Assembly (NCBI GenBank): GCA_035548375.1
Contig: DASZTG010000074.1
Coordinates: forward strand, 7,546 to 71,545
Origin: JACQAP01 sp035548375
GTDB lineage: Bacteria > Pseudomonadota > Gammaproteobacteria > Burkholderiales > JACQAP01
Length of the DNA stretch: 64,000 nt
Direction of reading: 5' to 3'
Shown here one piece after another: positions 23,761-33,600 of the stretch. The first letter of the stretch is position 1. Every line of letters starts with the position of its first letter. Position numbers and translations under genes: made by a program. A model generated the notes under the pieces. The model was given only the letters and a program-made list of their open reading frames with translations, was not told the DNA's origin and ran no database searches.

Positions 23761-26700
23761 TCAGGTCTGCGCCTTCATGCGCGCCGCCGCCCGGTCGAGC
23801 GCTCCGACCGATACGATGGCGTGCGCATCCCGCGCATCCCGGGCGAGTTTTTCGAGCGTTGCCAGCAATGCGGGATCGCGACCGCCGCGACCCGCGGCGA
23901 CCAGCGCACGTGCCCGCTCCACGCTGAAGGTGACGCCGGGCACGGGCTCTTCGCTGAACGAGGCCTCCAGTGCATCTGCGAACCGCGCCGCGGCGTCCCA
24001 ATCGCCGGTCCCCAGCGAGAGCTCGATCGCGGAGCGGTAAAAGAAAAGATGGTTGTGCACCGGGCAGCCCAAGGCGAGGATGCGCTGTCCTTCGTCGAGG
24101 CAGCGTTCTCGCTCTCCGGCGTCGCGGGTCCATTCGGCCAGGCTGCCCAGGACGGGCGGCCCGAAATACGTGATCATCTCGCGGCTCAGGACGTGCGCTT
24201 CCCTGAGCATCGCGGCCGCCTCTTCCGTCCGGCCTTCGTGCGCCAGGCAGGTTGCCACGAACATCATGCCCTCCGGCACGAAGCGCGAGGCGCCGATGCT
24301 GCGCGCGAGCTCGACCGATTCTTCCGCGTACGGCCGGCCTTGCGAGGGCTCGCCCATTTCGGTCAACGCGTTCGCGCAGCCCTGCAGCGCAATGACCTGG
24401 GCGCGGCGATGGCCGACCTTGATCGCCAGGTCGAGGGTCGACCGCGAAAGCTCCAGGGCTTCCTGCACGCGCGTGAGGAAAAATACATTGAACACGCTGA
24501 GCATCGCCAGATTGGCGACTTCCACCTTGCCCAGCGCATGCGCGCGGCTCAATGAAATGCATTGCTCGAAATACCGGTACGAGGTCATCGGGCGGCAGGC
24601 AGCGTAGTGCGCATCCCCCAGTCCGCTCAAGGCGCGGGCCTCCCATTCCACGGAGCCGGCACGGCGCGCCAGCGCGAGCGCCTGCTCGTGTTCCCGCAGG
24701 CAACCCGCGGTATTGCCGATCGGGAAGTACAGGCTGCCCCGCAGGTAGTGAATCTGGGCGGCCTCGACCTCTGCGCCGGGACCGGAGGCCAGCGGCTCGG
24801 CTTTCGCGAGCGTGGCCAGCGCCGCTTCCGATTTGTCCGCCATGCGCATGCCCGATGCGATGCCGATCAGCGCCCGGCAACGCTCGCGATCGCTCGTGGC
24901 GAGCTCGAGGGCCTGCTCGAAGATGCCGATGGCCTCGGCGGTGCGACCCAGGTCGGGAAGCAATTCGCCGCGCTCGGCGAGCAGGTCGAATTTCGTCTTC
25001 TGCTCGACCGCAAGCTCGATGCCCCGATCCAGCAGCTTCAGCGCGCGATCGGAGCGATACTGCCGCTTCTCCAGTTGTGCCGCGGTGAGATAGGCCCGTG
25101 CCGCCTGCGCGTCGCCCGCGCGGTCGAGGTGCTCCGCCGCCAGCGCAGGATCGTTGTTCGCGTGCCATCGGGCCGCCAGCGCATGCCAGCGGCGCTTGTC
25201 GTCGCTGACCAGCGATAGATAAGTGCTTTCCCAGATCAGCGCGTGCGCAAACAGGAACTCCTCGCCCATCGGGCGAACCAGGTTCTCTTCGAGCAGCGCG
25301 CGGCAGTCGTAGTCGACCTCGTCGAGCAACTGGCGCAGCACTGGCAGCGAAAAGCGCTGGCCGAGCACGCTCGCCGCCCGGATCGCCCGCTGATCGTGGG
25401 CAGGAAGGCGGTCGAGCCGCGAGAGCACGAGGCTCTGGATCGAACCGGGTACGGACTCGCGCTCGGTCATCTGCGCCGCGCGCAGGAGTTGCTCGAGGAA
25501 AAGCGGGTTGCCCTCCGCGCGCGCGGCGCATTGCGCTATCAGCTCGCCGGAACTGGCGCCCAGCGAACGCGCGAAATCGACGACCTCGGAATCTCGCAGC
25601 GGCCGCAGGTCCATCATCAGCAAGCCGAATGCCGCGCCGGCGCGCGCGCGCCAGCCGCGATCGAGCGGGTCGCCCTCCAGCCGCGAGGTCAGCAGCAGAA
25701 GAACCGGATGGGTGGCGGTCAGCGCGGCCAGGCCCGCGATGATGTCGAGCAGCACCGGATCGGCCCAATGGATGTCCTCTACGACCAGGCTGAGCGGGCT
25801 TTTTTCGCTGCATCGTTGCACGAGCGCACGCACGAATTCGACCCGGCCGCGCGCGCGGGTGGCGTTGTCCATCGCGTCGTACATGGCGAGCAGGCGCGGC
25901 GGCTGTGCGATGCCGAGGACGTCGTTGGCGAAGACCAGATGGTCGTCGAGTACGAGTCCATCCTGCACCGCTTTGCCAAGGGCATACGCTCGATGGTCCG
26001 CGGGGCCGGCGGGTTCGCAGCCGATGAGGCTGGCCGCGAGCTGGGCAATGACGTCTTCCGCGCGCGCGACGCCGAAATTCAGGACCAGCCCCTTGTGCAC
26101 GGCGAATCCCATGCGCAAAGAGGCGGCCTCCATTTCCTCGACGAGCCGGGACTTGCCGATTCCGGCATCGCCGCGCAAATACACGACCTGTCCGGCTCCG
26201 GAATCGACGCAGGCGCCGCATGCCGCCTCGAATTGCCTGAGCTCGGCGCGCCGCCCGACCATCGGCAGTTGCCGGCGCGAAGCCACCCGGTCGCGCAGGC
26301 CAGCCAAACGCCACGCGCGCACCGGCTCGTCGAAGCCTTTTACGCTGACTTCCCCGACGGGATCCGCGTCGATGAGTTCCGAGGTCGCCGCGTGCAGCGA
26401 TTCGGAGACGACGGTTTCGCCGGCCGCGGCGAGCGCGACCAGGCGCGCAGCGAGATTCACGGTTTCGCCGACAGTGGAAAAATCGCCGCTGCTCGCGCTG
26501 CGCCGGCTCGCGACCACTTGCCCGGATGCCGCGCCGATGTGCACGCTCAGTTCGCGTCCGAACTGCGCGCTCATCACGGGCATGAGGCCGTGGATGGCCA
26601 TCGCGGCGCGCAGCGCGCGCTCCGGATCGTTGCCGTGCGCCGTCGGAATGCCGAACACGCCCATGACGGCGTCGCCGATGTAGCGCTCCACGCTGCCGCC

Positions 26701-27060
26701 GAAATCGGCGATCGCCCTGGCGGCCAACTCATGGAAACGCCGGGCGAGCTTGAGGGTGAATTCCGCTCCCAGCTCGCTGGTCAGGTGCGTATAGTCGGTC
26801 AGGTCGATGAAGAGCACGGTCGCGGGCCGCCGCTCGAGGCCGGCAGGAATGTCCGCCTTGTCGCCCGCCGCCTGCGCACCCGCTTCGATTCCGGCGGCCG
26901 CGCGCAGCAGGCGCTTGCGGTCGCCGAGCGGAATGCCGAGCTTTTCCAGGTCCGCGTCGGCGAGCTCGGGCAGGACATCGAACCCGATGCGGTGATGGGC
27001 AAACAACTCGCCGTATTGCTCAAGACCCAACGCCTGGAGCCAGTCCTGGACGCGCGACAT
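23761..27060 (-). CDS. SAM domain-adenylate/guanylate cyclase-AAA ATPase-TPR protein
   Basis: 1099 residues. Domains in order: a SAM-like domain (about 1-58, WLQALGLEQYGELFAHHRIG), a class III cyclase (about 75-250, metal aspartates D86 in VLFIDLTDY and D130 in ERYIGDAVMGVFG), a STAND/AAA-type ATPase (about 265-560, Walker A GDAGIGKS at 297-304), and a long alpha-helical TPR region (about 600-1090). This order is known from many proteobacterial and actinobacterial cyclases of unknown input; the TPR part is thought to bind a partner and the ATPase to act as a switch. It is cytoplasmic. GAAGGAGAACCACATC precedes the ATG. It is the second cyclase of the region. Confidence 0.92.
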   Translation of the reverse strand: MSRVQDWLQALGLEQYGELFAHHRIGFDVLPELADADLEKLGIPLGDRKRLLRAAAGIEAGAQAAGDKADIPAGLERRPATVLFIDLTDYTHLTSELGAEFTLKLARRFHELAARAIADFGGSVERYIGDAVMGVFGIPTAHGNDPERALRAAMAIHGLMPVMSAQFGRELSVHIGAASGQVVASRRSASSGDFSTVGETVNLAARLVALAAAGETVVSESLHAATSELIDADPVGEVSVKGFDEPVRAWRLAGLRDRVASRRQLPMVGRRAELRQFEAACGACVDSGAGQVVYLRGDAGIGKSRLVEEMEAASLRMGFAVHKGLVLNFGVARAEDVIAQLAASLIGCEPAGPADHRAYALGKAVQDGLVLDDHLVFANDVLGIAQPPRLLAMYDAMDNATRARGRVEFVRALVQRCSEKSPLSLVVEDIHWADPVLLDIIAGLAALTATHPVLLLLTSRLEGDPLDRGWRARAGAAFGLLMMDLRPLRDSEVVDFARSLGASSGELIAQCAARAEGNPLFLEQLLRAAQMTERESVPGSIQSLVLSRLDRLPAHDQRAIRAASVLGQRFSLPVLRQLLDEVDYDCRALLEENLVRPMGEEFLFAHALIWESTYLSLVSDDKRRWHALAARWHANNDPALAAEHLDRAGDAQAARAYLTAAQLEKRQYRSDRALKLLDRGIELAVEQKTKFDLLAERGELLPDLGRTAEAIGIFEQALELATSDRERCRALIGIASGMRMADKSEAALATLAKAEPLASGPGAEVEAAQIHYLRGSLYFPIGNTAGCLREHEQALALARRAGSVEWEARALSGLGDAHYAACRPMTSYRYFEQCISLSRAHALGKVEVANLAMLSVFNVFFLTRVQEALELSRSTLDLAIKVGHRRAQVIALQGCANALTEMGEPSQGRPYAEESVELARSIGASRFVPEGMMFVATCLAHEGRTEEAAAMLREAHVLSREMITYFGPPVLGSLAEWTRDAGERERCLDEGQRILALGCPVHNHLFFYRSAIELSLGTGDWDAAARFADALEASFSEEPVPGVTFSVERARALVAAGRGGRDPALLATLEKLARDARDAHAIVSVGALDRAAARMKAQT

Positions 27061-27620
27061 CGATGTGGTTCTCCTTCGGGCAGGAGCGCGAGGGCGCGAA
27101 TCCCGCGCGATCGGTCTTTCAGTATACGGTTGCCGGTCGATCCGGATTCAAATCCGGACATGCGCGGGTGGAATGCCGCGGCGGGAAGGGTCCCGAAGAT
27201 CGCCGGCACAAATAGCATGACGTCATGGAACTCCGGGGGGCGGGGGCTACTCAGAGCATTCTGAGCTTGCGGCCACGTGCTCGGGGCGTGGCGAGGGAGA
27301 CGCCGGCAGTCCCAAATCGAACAGGGGCTCCCGCGCATCAGGCTGCTGGCGACGAACAATATAAACGGGGATTGGGGATCGGGGATCTTTCCCCTTCGTT
27401 ACTGCCTTTAATTAAACAACGGCTTAAGCTTATAGTGTCGCCCAAGGGGCCTGCACGTGAGCAGGGTCGCATCCGGACGATGGCGACGCTGGCATCTTCG
27501 GCCCGAAGCGACAAGTGAAGGGCATTTCGGAAGGCATCGAGGTCCTGCCGATGCCGGGAAGCAGCGCATTTCATCCGCCGGTCGTGCGGATGGCTCTTTT
27601 GGTCGAATCCGCACGGAGGC
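27061..27620. other. Intergenic region between divergent cyclase and giant kinase genes
   Basis: A 560-base gap containing the promoters of both flanking genes. An AT-rich patch at 27401-27440 has TATAGT at 27431-27436 with TTAATT 17 bases upstream, a weak candidate promoter for the plus-strand operon. A short direct repeat of GGGGATT/GGGGATC units lies at 27366-27387. No credible small gene was seen. Confidence 0.4.
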
Positions 27621-30600
27621 ATGAACAAGATGGGAACTGTCGCCCACGCGAAATCCGCAACCCGCACCTCGCCGCGCAGGCGGGTGCAGCCCCGCGGCAA
27701 CGGATCGGCGCATCCGGAAACCCTCGAGCAGCAGATCCTGCAGGCGATGCTGGCCTTCCGGGACGGCGACCTGACGCAACGCCTGCCGTCGGGCTGGACC
27801 GGCGTATTCGGAAAAATTGCCGATGCCTTCAACGAAGTCGCCGCGCTCAACGACCGCCGGGTGCGTGAAAACCGCCGGGTCTGCCAGGCGGTCGGCAAGG
27901 AAGGCAAGCTCAAGCAGCGGGTGAGCGTTCCCGGCGCGTCCGGCGCCTGGGCCGACGAAGTCTCGCAACTCAATACGCTGGTGGACGACCTGGTGTGGCC
28001 CACGACCGAAGTCGCGCGCACCATCGGCGCGGTGGCCAAGGGCGACCTGAGCCAATCCATGGCGCTCGAAACCGACGGTCGCGCGCTGGAAGGCGAGTTT
28101 CTGCGTTCCGCAAAGCTGGTCAACAAGATGATCGACCAGCTCTCGGTGTTTACCTCCGAAGTGACGCGTGTCGCCCGCGAAGTCGGCACGGAAGGCAAGC
28201 TCGGCGGCCAGGCGCAGGTCAGGGGCGTGTCCGGCGTCTGGAAGGAACTGACCGAATCCGTGAACCAGATGGCCGGCAACCTGACGGCGCAGGTTCGCAA
28301 CATCACCGACGTCACCATCGCGGTGGCCAGCGGCGACCTGTCCAAGAAAATCACCGTCGACGTGCGCGGCGAAATCCTGCAGTTGAAGGAAGGCATCAAC
28401 ACGATGGTCGACCAGTTGCGGTCATTCGCGTCCGAAGTGACGCGGGTCGCGCGCGAGGTCGGAACGGACGGCCGTCTCGGCGGACAGGCCGTGGTCCCGG
28501 GTGCCGCCGGTACCTGGAAGGACTTGACCGACTCGGTCAACGCAATGGCCTCCAACCTGACCGCGCAGGTGCGCAACATCGCGGACGTGACGACGGCGGT
28601 GGCGCGCGGCGACTTGTCGCGCAAGATCACGGTGGACGTGAAGGGCGAGATCCTGGAGCTGAAGGAAACCATCAACACGATGGTGGACCAGCTGAACGGA
28701 TTCGCGGCCGAAGTCACGCGCGTGGCGCGCGAGGTAGGTACCGAGGGCGCACTCGGCGGACAGGCCCAGGTGCCCGGTGTCGCCGGGACGTGGAAGGACC
28801 TGACCGACTCGGTCAATTCCATGGCGTCGAACCTCACGTCCCAGGTGCGCAACATCGCGCAGGTCACGACGGCCGTGGCCAAGGGTGACCTGTCGCGCAA
28901 GATCACGGTGGACGTGAAGGGCGAAATCCTCGAGCTCAAGAACACCATCAACACCATGGTGGACCAGCTCAACGCGTTTGCAGGCGAAGTGACCCGCGTC
29001 GCCCGCGAAGTGGGCACCGAAGGCAAGCTCGGCGGGCAGGCGCAGGTGCGCGGCGTTGGCGGCACCTGGAAGGACCTCACGGAAAACGTGAACTTCATGG
29101 CATCGAACCTGACCGACCAGGTTCGGAACATCGCGGAAGTCACGACCGCGGTCGCCAACGGCGACTTGTCGAAGAAAATCACGGTGGACGTGAAGGGCGA
29201 AATCCTGGAGCTGAAGAACACCGTGAACACCATGGTCGACCAGTTGAACGCATTCGCGGGCGAAGTCACGCGCGTGGCGCGCGAAGTCGGCAATGACGGC
29301 AAGCTCGGTGGCCAGGCCGAGGTGCGCGGCGTAGCGGGAACGTGGAAGGACCTGACCGATTCGGTCAACTCCATGGCGTCGAACCTGACGGCGCAGGTTC
29401 GCAACATCGCCGAGGTCACGACCGCGGTCGCGCGTGGCGACCTGTCGCGCAAGATCACGGTGGACGTGAAGGGCGAAATCCTGGAATTGAAGGACACCAT
29501 CAACACGATGGTGGACCAGCTGAACGCGTTCGCCGGTGAAGTGACGCGCGTCGGCCGCGAAGTGGGCACGGAAGGCAAGCTCGGCGGCCAGGCGCGCGTC
29601 GAAGGCGTGGCTGGCACCTGGAAGGATTTGACCGACAACGTCAACTTCATGGCGTCCAACCTGACCGACCAGGTGCGCAACATCGCTGAAGTCGCGACGG
29701 CGGTGGCGAACGGCGACCTGTCGAAGAAAATCACCGTCGACGTCAAGGGCGAAATCCTCGAGCTGAAGAACACTGTCAACACGATGGTGGACCAGCTCAA
29801 CGCGTTCGCGGGGGAAGTGACGCGCGTGGCTCGCGAAGTGGGAACGGAAGGCAAGCTCGGCGGCCAGGCGCAGGTGCGTGGTGTCGCCGGCACCTGGAAG
29901 GACCTGACCGACAACGTCAACTCGATGGCGTCGAACCTCACCGGCCAGGTGAGAAACATCGCGGACGTGACCACTGCCGTGGCGCGCGGCGACTTGTCGC
30001 GCAAGATCACGGTGGACGTCAAGGGCGAGATCCTGGAGCTGAAGGAAACCATCAACACGATGGTCGACCAGTTGAACGGCTTCGCGGCGGAAGTCACGCG
30101 CGTGGCGCGCGAAGTGGGAACGGAAGGCAAGCTCGGCGGCCAGGCCGAAGTGCCGGGTGTGGGCGGCACGTGGAAGGATTTGACCGACAACGTCAACTCG
30201 ATGGCTTCGAACCTGACCGCCCAGGTGCGCAACATCGCGGACGTGACGACGGCGGTGGCGCGCGGCGACCTGTCGCGCAAGATTACGGTGGACGTGAAAG
30301 GCGAGATCCTCCAGCTCAAGAACACGATCAACACGATGGTCGACCAGTTGAACGCGTTTGCCGGCGAAGTCAGCCGCGTGGCGCGCGAGGTCGGCACCGA
30401 AGGCAAGCTCGGCGGCCAGGCAACCGTCGAAGGCGTGGGCGGCACGTGGAAGGACCTGACCGACAACGTCAACTCGATGGCTTCGAACCTGACCGCGCAG
30501 GTGCGCAACATCGCGGAAGTCACGATCGCCGTCGCCAACGGCGACCTGTCCAAGAAAATCACCGTGGACGTGCGCGGCGAAATCCTGGCGCTCAAGGAGA

Positions 30601-33600
30601 CCATCAATACGATGGTGGACCAGTTGCGCTCTTTCGCGGCGGAAGTTACGCGCGTCGCGCGCGAAGTCGGCACCGACGGCAAGCTCGGCGGGCAGGCGCT
30701 GGTGCCGGGAGTGGGCGGCACTTGGAAGGACCTGACCGACAACGTCAACTCCATGGCGTCGAACCTCACGGGCCAGGTGCGCAACATTGCCGACGTGGCG
30801 ACCGCCATCGCGCAGGGCGACTTGAGCCGCAAGATCACGGTGGACGTGAAGGGCGAAATTCTGGAGCTCAAGAACACGCTCAATACGATGGTCGACCGCC
30901 TCAACGCCTTTGCATCGGAAGTCAGCCGCGTGGCGCGCGAAGTGGGCACGGAAGGCAAGCTCGGCGGGCAGGCCCAGGTGTCGGGCGTGGCAGGAACGTG
31001 GAAGGACCTGACCGACAATGTGAACTTCATGGCGTCCAACCTGACCGGCCAGGTGCGCAACATCGCCGAGGTGACGATCGCGGTGGCCAACGGCGACCTG
31101 TCCAAGAAGATCACCGTGGACGTGCGCGGCGAAATCCTGCAGCTCAAGGAAACCATCAACACGATGGTGGAGCAGTTGCGCTCGTTCGCGTCCGAAGTGA
31201 CGCGGGTGGCGCGCGAAGTCGGAACCGAAGGGCGCCTGGGCGTGCAGGCCGTGGTGCCGGGCGTGGCCGGAACGTGGAAGGATTTGACCGACTCCGTGAA
31301 CGCGATGGGCGGCAACCTGACGGCGCAGGTGCGCAACATCGCCGAAGTGACGACGGCCGTGGCGCGCGGTGACCTGTCGCGCAAGATCACGGTGGACGTG
31401 AAAGGCGAAATCCTCGAGCTCAAGAACACCATCAACACGATGGTCGACCAGTTGAATGCATTCGCCGCGGAAGTCACGCGCGTGGCGCGCGAGGTCGGTA
31501 CCGACGGCAAGCTCGGCGGCCAGGCGCAGGTGTCCGGTGTCGCGGGAACGTGGAAGGATTTGACCGACTCGGTCAATTTCATGGCGTCGAACCTGACCGA
31601 CCAGGTGCGCGGCATCGTGAAGGTCGTCACCGCCGTGGCGGACGGAAACCTGCGGCAGCGACTGGCGGTGCAGGCGAAAGGCGAGGTGGCCGCGCTGGCA
31701 GAGACCATCAACAACATGACGGACACTCTGGCGACGTTTGCCGAGCAGGTAACCAACGTCGCGCGCGAGGTCGGGGTCGAAGGCCGGCTCGGCGGCCAGG
31801 CGAACGTTCCGGGCGCGGCGGGCACGTGGCGCGACTTGACTGCGAACGTGAACCTGCTCGCTGCGAACCTGACGACGCAGGTGCGAGCGATCGCGGACGT
31901 GGCAACGTCGGTGACGAAGGGCGACCTGACACGTTCCATCCAGGTTGCCGCCAGCGGCGAAGTGGCCGACCTCAAGGACAACATCAACACGATGATCTAC
32001 AACCTGCGCGCCACCACGGAGCGCAACAAGGAGCAGGACTGGCTGAAGTCGAACCTCGCCAAGTTCACCGGCATGCTGCAGGGCCAGCGCGACCTGTTCG
32101 TCGTCGGGCGCGAGCTGCTCTCCGACCTCGTTCCTCTGGTGCAGGCGCAGCAGGGCGCCATCTACCAGATGGACAGCACCACGGATTCACCCGGCCTGAT
32201 GCTGCTTGCCGGCTATGCGCAGCAGCCCGACCAGCCCGACCGCATTCCGGTGGGCACCGGGCTGGTCGGCCAGTGCGCCATCGAGAAAAAGCAGATCCTG
32301 CTGCACAACGTCCCCGCGCAGTACACGCGCATTGAATCCAGCCTGGGCGAGGCACTGCCCGCGAACATCCTGGTGCTGCCGGTGCTGTTCGAAGGCGAAA
32401 CCAAGGCGGTGATCGAGCTTGCCGCGCTGCATCCCTTCACGGAAATCAACCTGACCTTCCTCGAGCAACTGACGCAGTCGATCGGCGTGGTGCTGAACAC
32501 GATCGAGGCGACGATGCGCACCGAAGGCTTGCTGGTGCAATCGCAAAGCCTCACGACGGAGCTGCAGGCGCGCCAGAGCGAGCTGCAGCAGACCAACGAG
32601 GCGCTGGAGCAGAAGGCGCACCAGCTCGCGGAACAGAACATCGAAGTGGAGCGCAAGAACACCGAGGTCGAGCAGGCCCGCCGCGCGCTGGAGGAAAAAG
32701 CCGCGGAACTGGCGCTCACTTCGAAATACAAGTCGGAATTCCTGGCGAACATGAGCCACGAGCTGCGCACGCCGCTGAATTCCATCCTGATCCTGGGACA
32801 GCAACTCGCGCAGAATTCCAGCGGCAACCTGAGCACCAAGCAGATCGATTTCGCGAAGAACATCCACTCGGCCGGCTCCGACCTGCTGACCTTGATCAAC
32901 GACATTCTCGACCTGTCGAAGATCGAATCGGGCACGGTCACCGTGGAGGCGGAGGAAATCACCTTCGCATCGCTGAAGGAAACGGTCGATCGCAGCTTCC
33001 GCCACATCGCCGAGTCGAAGAACCTGCCGTTCCACGTGAACTTCGACCCGGCCCTGCCGCGCTCGATCACGACCGACCCGAAGCGCCTGCAGCAGATCCT
33101 GAAGAACCTGCTGTCCAACGCGTTCAAGTTCACGGCGCAAGGCCAGGTCGCCGTGCAGGTCCAGGCCGCCTTCACCGGATGGAGTCCCGACCATCCTGTG
33201 CTGAGCCGGGCCGCGAGCGTGATATCGCTCTCGGTGAACGACTCTGGCATCGGCATCGCGCCGGAGAAGCAGCGCCTGATCTTCGAAGCCTTCCAGCAGG
33301 CCGACGCGGGAACGGCGCGCAAATACGGCGGCACCGGCCTGGGCCTCGCAATTTCGCGCGAACTCGCAACCCTGCTCGGCGGCGAAATTCGCCTCGCCAG
33401 CAGGCCGGGAGAGGGGAGCTCATTCACCCTATTCCTGCCGCTTGTCTATACCGGGCCTTCCACGGCTGCGATCGGTGTATCTCCCAACGATACCGCGCAG
33501 GGTCGTTCGACCTCGATGGCGCTTCCAGTCGTGCCGTTGTCGCGCGAGGAAAACATCGCGGACGACCGCGACCTCATCGTCGAGGGCGACAACGTATTGC

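Noticed and set aside
23669..26314. Second minus-strand frame of 881 codons inside the large cyclase gene
   Set aside because: The alternative frame has no domains; the SAM-cyclase-AAA-TPR frame explains the locus.
27338..31990. Minus-strand open frame of 1550 codons opposite the HAMP array
   Set aside because: Its openness follows from the repeated, GC-rich codon pattern of the sense gene; the translation is a repetitive Ser/Thr/Arg-rich sequence with no start signal or known domain.
28146..32009. CRISPR-like periodicity
   Set aside because: The 276-base units are coding HAMP repeats in one frame with no unique spacers; no CRISPR array or cas gene was seen in the window.
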